From NCBI RefSeq assembly GCF_004217145.1, contig NZ_SHKR01000018.1, positions 248,001-312,000 of the forward strand: a stretch of 64,000 nt of DNA. The letters run 5' to 3'. This stretch comes from Kribbella rubisoli (GTDB taxonomy: Bacteria; Actinomycetota; Actinomycetes; Propionibacteriales; Kribbellaceae). How positions within the stretch are numbered: position 1 is the first letter of the stretch; the number at the start of each line of letters is the position of its first letter. Of this stretch, positions 8,773 to 17,328 are shown piece by piece. The translations under genes were made by a program, and so were the position numbers. The notes beneath the pieces were generated by a model. It made no database searches. It saw only the letters and a program-made list of their open reading frames with translations, and was not told where the DNA came from.

Positions 8773-10257
8773 GTGGTGACGGTGGGGGATCTGTTGGCCG
8801 TTCCGGAGCTGGCCCTGGCTCCGGTGCACCTGTCCCCTGCGGGCGCCGAGGTCCGTTGGGTGGCGACCAGCGAGCTCGTCGACCCGACGCCGTACCTCGA
8901 GGGCGGCGAGGTGCTGCTGACAACCGGGCTCGAGACCGCCGAGTGGGCCGAGGAGTGGCAGGAGTACGTCGAGCGCCTCGTCGGTGCCGGTGTCGCTGCC
9001 CTCGGGCTCGGGGTCGGGCTGACGCATGAGCGGACGCCGGAATCGCTCCGGCAGTCCTGCGAGGATCTCGGCTTCAACCTCTTCGAGGTGCCGCGACGTA
9101 CGACCTTCGTGGCCGTCTCCCGCACGGCCGCCAGCATGATCGAAACCGCCCGCGGGAACGTTGCCCGACGCGCGCTGGACGCACAACGAATCCTCACCCG
9201 AGCTGCGCTCGAGGTCGCGGACGAGGCCACGCTCGTACGGCGGCTTGCCAGCCTCGTCGACGGCGCCGCCACGATCGTCACGCGCGACGGCGAGCCGATC
9301 GACGGCCCGTTCGGCAGCCGGACCGACGACCTGGTGCTCGACGACGTCCGGAGCGCCGTCGAACGGATCCAGGCGCAGGGCCTGCGTGCGGCCGCAAGCT
9401 CGTCGTCGGTGACCGGTTCCACCATCATCCGGCCGCTCGGCGTGCGATCCCGTCCCGAGGCCTGGCTGGCGGTCTTCGTTCCCGGCCTGAGCAGCGATGC
9501 CGACCGCCTGGCCATCGCGACAGCCGGATCACTGCTCAGCCTGAGCCTGGAGCGACGCCACGAGCGCCGCGCGACCGACCGCCAACTCCGTTCGCGCGCC
9601 GTCGAACTGCTACTCGCCGACGACGTCCGAACCGCCCGAATAGTGCTCGAGGCAACGGCCCTCACTGGCGCCGGCGCGAAACTGCCGACCGAGGTCCGAA
9701 TGATCCGGGCGCGGGGCACGCGGGAGCAGACCGAAGACGCACTCGCACTGCTTGAGGACCAGCACATTCTCGCCACCATCCTCGACGGCGAACTCATTGC
9801 GGTCCTTCGAGCCCGGGTGGACGACATCCCCCATCAGCTGGCGAACGTCGGGCTGCAGGTCGGCGTCGGTCGCGCGATGCCTCTGCCGCAAAGCAGTATC
9901 AGCTATGACACCGCCGGCCACGCCCTAGCCGCAACCGGCCGCACGGCGCCGGTGCGCACCTGGGACGACCTCATCGACACCGGCGTCATCGGCCTCCTAG
10001 GCACCGAGCAGGCAGCCGCCTTCGCAAACTCATACCTCGCCCCACTAGCCGCCGACCCGATCCTCCTCGAGACCCTCGCCACCTTCCTCCGCCACCACGG
10101 CTCCCGCGGCGACACAGCCACCGAACTGGGCGTCCACCGCAACACCGTCCGCAACAGAATCACCCACATAGAAACCCTCCTCACCACCTCCTTCGAAGAC
10201 CCCCAATCCCGAGTCAACGCCTGGGTAGCCCTCCAGTCCAGAACCCCTTCCAAATAA
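8773..10257 (+). CDS. PucR family transcriptional regulator of GABA use
   Basis: This 494-aa regulator has an N-terminal PucR sensor domain starting V-T-V-G-D-L-L-A-V-P-E-L. Its C-terminal helix-turn-helix contains F-L-R-H-H-G-S-R-G-D-T-A-T-E-L-G-V-H-R-N-T-V-R-N-R, the hallmark of the PucR/CdaR class. GTG 8773 or 8776 is the start; the open frame extends left to 8293 but there it is antisense to gabT. By analogy with actinobacterial GABA loci it probably activates gabT in response to GABA or its breakdown product. The effector is not deducible from sequence. Confidence 0.88.
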   Translation: MVTVGDLLAVPELALAPVHLSPAGAEVRWVATSELVDPTPYLEGGEVLLTTGLETAEWAEEWQEYVERLVGAGVAALGLGVGLTHERTPESLRQSCEDLGFNLFEVPRRTTFVAVSRTAASMIETARGNVARRALDAQRILTRAALEVADEATLVRRLASLVDGAATIVTRDGEPIDGPFGSRTDDLVLDDVRSAVERIQAQGLRAAASSSSVTGSTIIRPLGVRSRPEAWLAVFVPGLSSDADRLAIATAGSLLSLSLERRHERRATDRQLRSRAVELLLADDVRTARIVLEATALTGAGAKLPTEVRMIRARGTREQTEDALALLEDQHILATILDGELIAVLRARVDDIPHQLANVGLQVGVGRAMPLPQSSISYDTAGHALAATGRTAPVRTWDDLIDTGVIGLLGTEQAAAFANSYLAPLAADPILLETLATFLRHHGSRGDTATELGVHRNTVRNRITHIETLLTTSFEDPQSRVNAWVALQSRTPSK

Positions 10258-10273
10258 GCCCATTTGGCACCGC

Positions 10274-10312
10274 CGCCCGTCCGTCACTGGGCGACTCGGT
10301 GACGGACGGGCG
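10274..10312. terminator. Bidirectional terminator hairpin between convergent genes
   Basis: A perfect 14-bp stem (CGCCCGTCCGTCAC with GTGACGGACGGGCG) encloses an 11-nt loop. It lies between the 3' ends of the PucR gene and the secreted glycoside hydrolase gene. No long T-tract follows on either side, as is common in high-GC actinobacteria. Confidence 0.75.
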
Positions 10313-10345
10313 ACTTCTAGATGCGAGCGTTAATCGATCGATCGG

Positions 10346-12541
10346 CTACTGGGTGACCACCAGGTGGTCGAGGTTGAACCATCCGGCATCGCCGGACCCG
10401 TAGAGGACGCTGATCGTGTTGGAGCCGGCCAAGAGGTTCGCCGGGATGGTGGCGTCTCCCCAGGTGTTCCAGCTCCCGGTGAGGGGCAGTGGAATCTGCT
10501 GGGGAGCTCCACCGTTCACCGACACCGAAGCGCTCCGGGTTCCAGCCGGACCGTTAGGACCAGCTGCATAGCGAAGGTCGAGTGTGTAGGTACCCGCAGA
10601 CGGGGCCATGATCCGCTGCATCACGCTCCCCCCGGGTGACGTGAAGCAGGCGACGAAGCCGGACCCCGTGTACCCCGGATGGTCAGTAGCCGGACACGCA
10701 CCACCGGCGAGCGTCCCGTCCTCAGCCTCGCAGACATCACCGATCCCGCACTGCTGCAAAACGTCGAAGGAGTTCTGCACAGAGATGTCCCGCCCCTCGG
10801 ACTTGGCGGCCGCGGTAGCCGTGAACCGATAGTTGCCTTTAGCAAGGTCGGCTGACGTGGTCACCGTGTACTGCGCAACGACGCTTCGTCCGGCGCCGAG
10901 CGCAGGAACGCTGGGGCAGGCAGCTGCGCGGGTGCCGCCACAGGTGATGGTGAACCCCGGGGCCGATTCGCCGGCCGCGGTGTAGACGGCAAGACCGGTC
11001 TGGACCTTGCGATCGACCTGGTCGCCGCCGTTGGTGAACGTGACCGGGACGGTGTAGGTGCTCCCGGCCTGAACTGCGCTCGGAGCCTCGAGCGAGAGCC
11101 CCTGCGGTTCGGACGAGGACAAGTAGATGCCGTACGCATCGTGCTTCGACTGGAAGTCGAAGGGCACGGCGATGGAATCGCCATTGACCTTAACGTCCTG
11201 GCTGAAGACAACCTGGCGCGCGAAGAGCGGGCCCTGGTCCGGGATCCGGTAGACGGTCGCGTGGACGACGCCCTTGCGCACGAGCCACGGCGTCGAGGAC
11301 AAGCCTGTGAAGTTCACCGCCGTCGGCCCGACGTACGCGCCCTGGATGTCACCGATCAGCGCGACGGCTCGCTTCTCCGCGGGGTCCTCGGATGCCGAGA
11401 TCGCGGTCGACCCGACTTGTTCAGAGGTGGAGACGAGCGTCCCGGTCAGGTCGGCGTAGGTTCGCATGGCCCACCAGTTGCCATTCGGCGCCCAGCCGGC
11501 TGGGGTCTTGGTAAGCAGGCCGGTCAGGTTCGGGATCGTGCAGCAGATCCAGTTTCCGCGCATGGCGTTGGCATAGTTCGACTGTGCGAGCCGGGCGTTG
11601 TACCAGGCAGTGTCGCCAGCGGTCTGCCGGTCTGCCGGTTGGTACTCGTTCGCCGAGAGCGGCCGCTGGGTGATCCCGTTCGCATCCAGCGCGTCGGCCA
11701 GCGACTGGCCCACCGTCACCGGGTCGTCGATGTCCCCTTCGTCGTGGTTGGTGATCTCGTCGGGGACGGTGCCAGCGGCCTTCGCATGGGCCAGGAAGGT
11801 CTGCCATTCTTCCGGACGCCGCTCAGGGGTGTATGCGAACGAAGGGCCGGCGATCGTTGCATGTGGGGCAAGGCGTCGGATCTCGCGGTAGGCGCTGTCC
11901 CACATCTGGAAGTACTGGTCCGTGTTCACCCCCGGCCTCCAGAAGATGCTGAGGTCCGGCTCGTTCCAGATCTCGTAGGTGAAGTCCTGACGAGATGCCT
12001 GCAGCTGGGTAACGGTCGCGTCGATGAAGCTGATCCAGTTGCTGCAGTCGCCGTTGGTGCACGGCCACAGGGTGCTCGCCGGCGCTCCGCCGGTCGAACC
12101 GAACACGTCGCTGAGCAGGACCTGGTACTCGAACTTGTGCCGTGGTGGCTGCTGCAACCGCTTCGCCTCGGCGATGACAGCGTCGATGTTGGCCTGCGTG
12201 GCCGCTCCGAACGTGAAATTGTCCTTGATCCAGCCGCCGGCATACCAACCACCGCTACGAAACGCGTTGAGCTTCAGCGGGTCGATGAATTGATCGGAGG
12301 GCTGTAACCCGTCCTGCGTAACGCCGTACAGGATGCCGAGGCCGACACCCGTAGACCGCTTCGTCTTTGCGGACAGGTCGACACTCAACTGCTTTGCGCC
12401 TGAGGCCTCGACAGCCGTCTCCGCCGACGCGGGCTTCTGGGTACTGACCAAGAGCGCGGCCGACAAGACAAGCGCGCCGAGGGTGGCGAGTCCCTTTCTA
12501 CGGCGCACTCCGTTCGATAGATGTCCTTGACTGGATGACAT
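10346..12541 (-). CDS. Secreted GH39-like (clan A) glycoside hydrolase with C-terminal CBM
   Basis: This 731-aa extracellular enzyme opens with a Sec signal peptide: R-R-R-K, a hydrophobic core and probable cleavage after A-S-A at residue 40. A TIM barrel carries T-Y-E-I-W-N-E-P-D with acid/base Glu194, and S-A-N-E-Y with candidate nucleophile Glu299, as in clan GH-A families such as GH39. A beta-rich region near 500-590 (V-P-V-T-F-T-N-G-G) links to a CBM6/35-like module at about 604-731, starting C-E-A-E-D-G. ATG 12541 has AGAGGAGA upstream. The LacI gene upstream and the operator at 12674 suggest sugar-inducible expression. Exact family and substrate are uncertain. Confidence 0.8.
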   Translation of the reverse strand: MSSSQGHLSNGVRRRKGLATLGALVLSAALLVSTQKPASAETAVEASGAKQLSVDLSAKTKRSTGVGLGILYGVTQDGLQPSDQFIDPLKLNAFRSGGWYAGGWIKDNFTFGAATQANIDAVIAEAKRLQQPPRHKFEYQVLLSDVFGSTGGAPASTLWPCTNGDCSNWISFIDATVTQLQASRQDFTYEIWNEPDLSIFWRPGVNTDQYFQMWDSAYREIRRLAPHATIAGPSFAYTPERRPEEWQTFLAHAKAAGTVPDEITNHDEGDIDDPVTVGQSLADALDANGITQRPLSANEYQPADRQTAGDTAWYNARLAQSNYANAMRGNWICCTIPNLTGLLTKTPAGWAPNGNWWAMRTYADLTGTLVSTSEQVGSTAISASEDPAEKRAVALIGDIQGAYVGPTAVNFTGLSSTPWLVRKGVVHATVYRIPDQGPLFARQVVFSQDVKVNGDSIAVPFDFQSKHDAYGIYLSSSEPQGLSLEAPSAVQAGSTYTVPVTFTNGGDQVDRKVQTGLAVYTAAGESAPGFTITCGGTRAAACPSVPALGAGRSVVAQYTVTTSADLAKGNYRFTATAAAKSEGRDISVQNSFDVLQQCGIGDVCEAEDGTLAGGACPATDHPGYTGSGFVACFTSPGGSVMQRIMAPSAGTYTLDLRYAAGPNGPAGTRSASVSVNGGAPQQIPLPLTGSWNTWGDATIPANLLAGSNTISVLYGSGDAGWFNLDHLVVTQ

Positions 12542-12863
12542 GGTTCTCCTCTTTCGATGACGGACGTCACAGGCACACGCAGGCAAGGGAAGTCGCCCGG
12601 GGTGTGCGTGCTCGACGACGAGCCGACCATCACGACCGGGAGAGGCACTCGGTCGTAATTTCGGCCCTGTCGTCGTCGAATCGATTCGACGGACAGTTCG
12701 ACGAACATAACTCGAATCGAGCCGGGCAACAAGAGGCTGACAACGTTGCGATTGCTCGCGGCAGGCAGGTCACTCGTCCGGCCGCAGGACTTGGCCAGCG
12801 CCGTCGGCGACACCATCACCTCAGGCGATCCGCAATGCGCTCGATACGGACGAGCGCGGCGAC
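12542..12863. other. Intergenic promoter region of the secreted hydrolase gene
   Basis: This 322-bp stretch contains no convincing gene. It holds the palindromes at 12674-12691 and 12711-12721, which lie 133-180 bp upstream of the hydrolase start, and the 3' flank of the LacI gene. Confidence 0.6.
12674..12691. promoter_or_regulatory. LacI-type operator, 18-bp perfect palindrome
   Basis: CGTCGAATCGATTCGACG is a perfect palindrome with the central CpG symmetry typical of LacI/GalR operators. The 14-bp core TCGAATCGATTCGA recurs at 14117-14130 upstream of the adjacent lacI-type gene. An odd palindrome, CTCGAATCGAG, lies 20 bp further on at 12711-12721 and may be a second weaker site. Binding by the neighbouring regulator is inferred. 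Confidence 0.75.
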
Positions 12864-13868
12864 TCAGCGGGTGCTGCCGCGATCGACAATCTCGGCCGCC
12901 ACGAGCCGCGTTCCGTGCGGGCCGGCATCGTCCCCATGGGCGATGCGCTGGGTCAGCTGCGTGATGGCGACCTTCCCCAGCAGCCCCGGCGAGGATTCGA
13001 TCGCGGTGTAGGGCAGCGAGAACCACCGGGCGAAGTCTCGAGAGTAGAGGCTGACGACCGACAGATCGTCGGGTACTCGCACGCCCCGTTCGTGCAGCAA
13101 GCGCGGTAGCGCGGCGACCGACGCATCGTTGTGCATGATGAGCCCGGTAGCGTCCGGGCTCTCGTCGAGGATCTCGTGGAGGTTCGCGTCGATGGCCGGC
13201 TGCTGAGACTCCCCATAGCGGGCAGTCAACTTCAGGCCGATCTCAGAGGCGCGCTGAACGGCGGCGTCACGGAACCGCCAGGAGTAGGTGCCGCCTCGGT
13301 CGAAGACGTGCCGCGGCGGGGATACCAGTACGACGTCACGGTGGCCCAGCTCGACGAGGTGGTCGACGAGATTGCGTGCGGCGGCCACGAAGTCCAGGTC
13401 CACAACGTCCAAGCCGCGCGTGTCCCCGGGGAGTCCGACGAGGACGCCTGGCTGATGGGTGGCTCGCAGGGCGTCGACCCGCGGGTCGCCATCGATGACA
13501 TCCAAGAGAATCAGGCCGTCGACCATTCCGGACTCGGCCGCTCGCGTGAGCGCTTCAGCTCCGTCATTCTCCGTCATCATCAAGATGTCGTAGCCGAGCG
13601 TGCGGGCGGTCTCGGTGATCGGCAGGATGTACTGCAGCATCGCCGGCGCGAACTCGTCCTCGTGGAACTGGACCAGCAACCCCAGCACGCCAGTCTGCGC
13701 TGTCCGCAAGGACCGTGCGCCGGCGTTCGGGGTGAACTTCAACTCCCTGATGGCATCGTCCACCCGGCGGCGAGTCTCCGGCGAAATCGACCGCTTCCCC
13801 GAGAGCGCATAGGAAACCGTGCTCCGGGAGACTCCCGCCACCCTCGCAACGTCACCGATGGTTGCCAA
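12864..13868 (-). CDS. LacI family transcriptional regulator
   Basis: This is a 334-aa LacI/GalR repressor. The N-terminal helix-turn-helix (T-I-G-D-V-A-R-V-A-G-V-S-R-S-T-V-S-Y-A-L-S-G) and hinge occupy residues 1-60; a periplasmic-binding-protein-like sugar sensor fills the rest, with L-G-H-R-D-V-V-L-V-S and the C-terminal T-R-L-V-A-A-E-I-V-D-R-G-S. It lies upstream of the secreted hydrolase on the same strand and shares an operator sequence with it. It is therefore likely to repress both itself and the hydrolase until an oligosaccharide is bound. Confidence 0.92.
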   Translation of the reverse strand: MATIGDVARVAGVSRSTVSYALSGKRSISPETRRRVDDAIRELKFTPNAGARSLRTAQTGVLGLLVQFHEDEFAPAMLQYILPITETARTLGYDILMMTENDGAEALTRAAESGMVDGLILLDVIDGDPRVDALRATHQPGVLVGLPGDTRGLDVVDLDFVAAARNLVDHLVELGHRDVVLVSPPRHVFDRGGTYSWRFRDAAVQRASEIGLKLTARYGESQQPAIDANLHEILDESPDATGLIMHNDASVAALPRLLHERGVRVPDDLSVVSLYSRDFARWFSLPYTAIESSPGLLGKVAITQLTQRIAHGDDAGPHGTRLVAAEIVDRGSTR

Positions 13869-14184
13869 TACGTTCTCTTCCTAGCGACACGACATGCGTA
13901 GGTTCACGGCTCCGACCGCCGTCCGACGTCGAGCACCGGCATTAGCCGTCGACAGTACTGCACCACACGTACCGCTGACAGTTGCCCACACCCAGCCCTC
14001 CTGAGGAAGGTCTGAGCGCTCGATGTGCGCATCCCATGTGCCTCTCTCTTAGTCTTCGCCAGAGTGCCCGTTACGCCGAACTTGCGCCCACACCGACGCT
14101 GGAGCGCAACACCTGGTCGAATCGATTCGATCCATTCTTGCATGACGAACTTACGTTCCGGGTACCAGACAGCACTCGTTCGGA
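13869..14184. other. Intergenic region upstream of the LacI gene
   Basis: No gene is supported in these 316 bp. Apart from the palindrome at 14117-14130, nothing conserved was recognised. The long distance from operator to start codon (about 250 bp) suggests a long leader or a distal promoter. Confidence 0.5.
14117..14130. promoter_or_regulatory. Second copy of the LacI-type operator
   Basis: TCGAATCGATTCGA is a perfect 14-bp palindrome, identical to the core of the site at 12674-12691. It lies upstream of the lacI-type gene (start 13868), consistent with autoregulation. Confidence 0.65.
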
Positions 14185-14823
14185 TCAGGGTTCGACGTCA
14201 ACCCAGCCTTTGGAGAGCGCAAGCCGACCGGAGCGATGGGCGGTGCGCTGACCCACGACCCAGTGCTCAAGGTCATCGACAGATTGAGCGATGGATCGTC
14301 CCGTGGTGTCGAGCACGTATGTGTCCCACCGGCGATCGTCCTTGGTCCATGTCGACCATCGATCCCAGGCCATACCCGCCCAGCTACCGTCTATGATCAC
14401 GCCAGGCCGGTAGCGAGGGTCTTCGGCGTGCCCACGGTGCCAAGCACCCCAACCGACGAAAGAGTCGAGGACTGCGGGTGGCCAGCGACCGTCGTCACGT
14501 CGATTGAGACGCCGCCGTCGCTCCTCGTCGGCGACGTGCACTAGACACACCGCGATGCCGTCGAGTCGGGGCGCTGAGGGCGAGGCCAAAATCTCCCCGA
14601 GCGGGGACTGCCCGGTCAAGACAACATCCAGCCCACGGTCTTGGTACTCCAAGGCTCGCCGAATCCACTGTTCTGTCGTCCGATTTCGCCAGCGCGTGTC
14701 CGCGTCGTCTGGTACGCCGATCTCGTCATGATCATGGACAGCCGCGCCCGCCACCCGGTCGCCCAGCGCGCGGGCCAGCGTCGTCTTACCCGAGCAACTC
14801 GAACCAGTCAGTATCAGCAACAT
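14185..14823 (-). CDS. P-loop AAA/kinase-like protein
   Basis: This 212-aa protein begins with a Walker A motif, L-T-G-S-S-C-S-G-K-T-T-L, close to the N-terminus, as in shikimate-kinase-like or chloramphenicol-phosphotransferase-like small-molecule kinases. Asp and His residues follow at V-H-D-H-D-E-I, and an Arg-rich lid is seen (E-E-R-R-R-R-L-N-R-R). The substrate is unknown. ATG 14823 is chosen because the P-loop then sits at residue 7-14; the open frame continues to 15015 with unconvincing sequence. There is no clear operon partner. Confidence 0.75.
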   Translation of the reverse strand: MLLILTGSSCSGKTTLARALGDRVAGAAVHDHDEIGVPDDADTRWRNRTTEQWIRRALEYQDRGLDVVLTGQSPLGEILASPSAPRLDGIAVCLVHVADEERRRRLNRRDDGRWPPAVLDSFVGWGAWHRGHAEDPRYRPGVIIDGSWAGMAWDRWSTWTKDDRRWDTYVLDTTGRSIAQSVDDLEHWVVGQRTAHRSGRLALSKGWVDVEP

Positions 14824-14900
14824 CCGACCAACCCTGGCAGTCGAAGGCAGCCCGAGCCACTGATTTCGTAACCCCTGAATGCATCGCGGTTCAAACCTGT

Positions 14901-15089
14901 ATGCGTCGTGCAGCGGCCTGCCTCCAGTGGACAGAGCCAGGATGCCGCTTGGATTGCCAGAGCGAACAGCCAGGCCCGCGTGCGTTGCCGTTCGAGCCCG
15001 AGCCGATCGATCCACGCTATGCAGAGAATCTCGACTTGGACCTCACTGTGATGATCGACGGGCTCTCAGGTGCTGGGTCGTGCTGTTGA
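14901..15089 (+). other. Possible gene remnant, not a convincing gene
   Basis: The frame here ends in a stretch rich in acidic and proline residues (L-P-F-E-P-E-P-I-D-P-R-Y-A-E-N-L) that reads like protein, whereas its first half does not. It abuts the broken LacI gene. I regard it as a possible 3' fragment of an unknown gene. Confidence 0.2.
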
Positions 15090-15450
15090 CTTTCGTACGA
15101 TTAGGTCGATGGGCTGCTGTAGGACCTCGCGGATTTCTTCGTTGCGCGGTCGGGTCAGCAATAGTTCGACTGCCCGCGCGCCGAGACCGGTCAAGGACAT
15201 CCGCACCATGTCAGCGGCCATGCCGGCCGCTCCACCGTCGGCCGTGTAGTCGCCGTGGGCAACGAATCCGGGATCGAGGCCGGCCTTGTTCATCGCAGCG
15301 ATGTACCCGAGCCGACGTCGTTCAGCAGTGTCGCTGTCCGACGGACCACTCAAGAAAGCCAACCTGGTATGGCCGAGCTCCAACAGGTGGGACACCGCAA
15401 CCTCGGTGACACACTCGTCATCGAATACGACGTACCGACGCTTGCCGGGA
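15066..15450 (-). pseudogene. LacI family regulator remnant, N-terminus and internal segment missing
   Basis: The readable frame matches the sensor domain of a LacI repressor: V-F-D-D-E-C-V-T, then S-H-L-L-E-L-G-H-T-R-L-A-F-L and G-D-Y-T-A-D-G-G-A. After G-M-A-A it jumps straight to M-S-L-T-G-L-G-A-R-A-V-E-L-L-L, the last 50 residues of the family. The DNA-binding domain is absent, and about 70 sensor residues that normally separate these blocks are gone, so this is a doubly deleted relic. Its left end is followed by the unrelated metallo-hydrolase fragment on the other strand. Confidence 0.8.
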
Positions 15451-15474
15451 CCGGCGGTTGGGCTGCCGGCCGGT

Positions 15475-15756
15475 GGTGATCAGCGGGTCGTGGGGCTGCG
15501 GCGGGAGGAGGTCGCCGTACCGGCCGTCGTCGGCGAGCCGCTTGCTGGTGACACATTCGGCCTGGAAGGCGAGCAGTTGGTCGCGATCGATCTGGGCCAC
15601 ACCGGCACCGACGGCACCTCGGCTCTGCACGTCCCGTCGATCGGCCTGGTCATCGCCGGTGACGTCGTCTACGACGAGGTCCACCTGTACCTCGCGGAGT
15701 CGGTTGCCGGCGGCATCGACCAGTGGCTGGCGGGGCTCGACGTACTCGAGCGACTA
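15475..15756 (+). pseudogene. MBL-fold metallo-hydrolase fragment
   Basis: The plus-strand frame holds an internal piece of a metallo-beta-lactamase-fold hydrolase: I-D-L-G-H-T-G-T-D-G-T-S-A-L-H-V-P followed by G-L-V-I-A-G-D-V-V-Y. This corresponds to the later metal-binding His and Asp. The N-terminal HxHxDH block and the C-terminus are missing. It is fused directly to the LacI remnant with no start codon of its own, so it is a rearrangement product rather than a gene. Confidence 0.7.
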
Positions 15757-15803
15757 CACCTGACTCGACGAGTACCCGAGCCGTCAAGATCAACCGACAA
15801 AGG

Positions 15804-15837
15804 CTCAGCGCGGCGGGCGTCAGCCCGCCGCGCCGAG
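15804..15837. terminator. Hairpin terminator downstream of the leftward sugar operon
   Basis: An 11-bp perfect GC stem (GCGCGGCGGGC with GCCCGCCGCGC) and a 4-nt GTCA loop are extended by a further 3-bp stem (CTC/GAG) after one mismatch. It lies 19 bp beyond the stop codon at 15856, with CTTTG on its far side on the minus strand. Confidence 0.75.
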
Positions 15838-15855
15838 ACTCCACAGATCCGGTGA

Positions 15856-17271
15856 TCAGAGCTTCCGGACCGCGTCACCCGCACCGGAGAGGTTGTCCAG
15901 GAACATTTCCGAGTACTTGCGGCTGAGCACGACCCCGTCGGCGCCGCCGCTGAAGGCGGCCGTGACCGCGTCGCGGACGCCGTCGGGAGAGCACCGGGTC
16001 AGGTTGTCGCCGGAGGTGAGGTCGTACTCCTCCTTCATCCCGACCGGGATGTCGATGTCGATGCCGGAGTAGATCTTCGTCTCAGTACCCTCGACGCCGG
16101 CCTTCGCGCGGGCCGTTTCCCGCCTGACGTAGTCCGCGCTGAAGCCGATCTGGGACAGATCGCTGAACTCGCCCTCGTCCAGGTTCAGAAGTTTGAGCAT
16201 CAGCGGATAGACCTCGGCCGGAGTGGCGTCGGCGAACAACGTGCGGCAGATCTGGGTGACCCAGGTGAAGAAGCGAGGTCCGGCGCAGTTGTTGTAGATC
16301 ACGACCTTGAGGAAGTCCGAGACCTTGGCGAGCTCCGCATAGTCCTGATCGGCCCGGTAGAAGGGGCTGAAGGAGATGTTGTGGTAGACGTGCCAGCCCA
16401 CCTGGAGGTCCTGGTTGGACGCCTTGGCGACACCGTAGATGTCGGCGTACATCTGGCGCTGGCTCGAGGTCCAGAGGTTCTGCCAGGCCAGCACCTCGGG
16501 GTAACGCAGGAGAATCCGCCAGAACGAGGTGAACGCACCGTCAGGGTCCTTCTCCCCCGACGACGTCTTGTTGTTCCAGGCAAGCACCGCCTCCATTCCC
16601 TCGCGGGCCCGCTCGACGTTGATCCCCAGGTTCCGGCCGAGCTGCTGGCAGTGCGTACAGAAGCAGCCGAGCTCGCCCGCCTCGACCGGCTTCTGGATCG
16701 CGAGGTTCAGCGGACCCGGCCGCTCCGAGCACCACGCGATCCCGTCGAGGTCGTACGACTTCGCGTAGTCCTCGACGATGCTCAGGTGCCAGTTCCGGTA
16801 GTCGGGGTTGTTGAAACAGGTGTGCAGGGTCGGCCGGCCCCACAGGTCGACCTCGAGAATCTTCGGGAAGTTCGGGTAGTCGCGCAGAGCCTGGGAGTAG
16901 TTCGACTCCTCGATCCAGGCGTACGAGCCCATCCCGCGCTCCTTCGCCTTCGGGATCACGTCCTCGAGCATGTCGTACTCCGGATGCTCTGGCGCCCGGC
17001 CGATCGATCCGAGGACGGTGTTCCCGTAGAATTCAGGGTGAACCGTGGCGTAGTTTCCGCCGATCCAGTCGAGGTCGTACTCCTGGACGCCGTGATCGGG
17101 AATCGGGTGCCCGGGCAGCTGGCGTCCACCGGTGCCTCTCGTCCAGGTCGGAGTGGCCAGGAACAGCTGGTTCACCCCGCCCCGGTCGGCGAGGATGTCC
17201 AATACCTTGTCGGTTCCCTCGTCGATGAATGATGCGGCGCCGATCTGGATGGCCACGAACTTGTCTGACAT
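15856..17271 (-). CDS. Uncharacterised TIM-barrel-like protein of a sugar ABC operon
   Basis: This 471-aa cytoplasmic protein has no signal peptide, and I do not recognise a named family. Its text resembles hypothetical glycoside-hydrolase-like barrels. Acidic residues follow predicted strands (Y-A-W-I-E-E-S, D-L-D-G-I-A-W-C-S-E-R). A C-F-C-T-H-C cysteine cluster, as seen in several putative glycosidase families, occurs near residue 226, and W-H-V-Y-H-N is central. It is the last gene of an operon with a sugar-binding lipoprotein and two permeases, so it probably acts on the imported sugar, as a glycosidase or isomerase-like barrel. Activity is unproven. Confidence 0.8.
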   Translation of the reverse strand: MSDKFVAIQIGAASFIDEGTDKVLDILADRGGVNQLFLATPTWTRGTGGRQLPGHPIPDHGVQEYDLDWIGGNYATVHPEFYGNTVLGSIGRAPEHPEYDMLEDVIPKAKERGMGSYAWIEESNYSQALRDYPNFPKILEVDLWGRPTLHTCFNNPDYRNWHLSIVEDYAKSYDLDGIAWCSERPGPLNLAIQKPVEAGELGCFCTHCQQLGRNLGINVERAREGMEAVLAWNNKTSSGEKDPDGAFTSFWRILLRYPEVLAWQNLWTSSQRQMYADIYGVAKASNQDLQVGWHVYHNISFSPFYRADQDYAELAKVSDFLKVVIYNNCAGPRFFTWVTQICRTLFADATPAEVYPLMLKLLNLDEGEFSDLSQIGFSADYVRRETARAKAGVEGTETKIYSGIDIDIPVGMKEEYDLTSGDNLTRCSPDGVRDAVTAAFSGGADGVVLSRKYSEMFLDNLSGAGDAVRKL

Positions 17272-17328
17272 CTGGATGCGTGCTCCTTGTCGAGTGGCAA
17301 TTGAAGGGGTCCAAGTGATCCTGGACAG

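Noticed and set aside
8661..9827. Minus-strand extension of gabT to 9827
   Set aside because: It is antisense to the PucR gene; the family start M-T-V-T-V-T-Q is at 8660, and the extra residues are Ser/Arg/Thr-rich shadow sequence.
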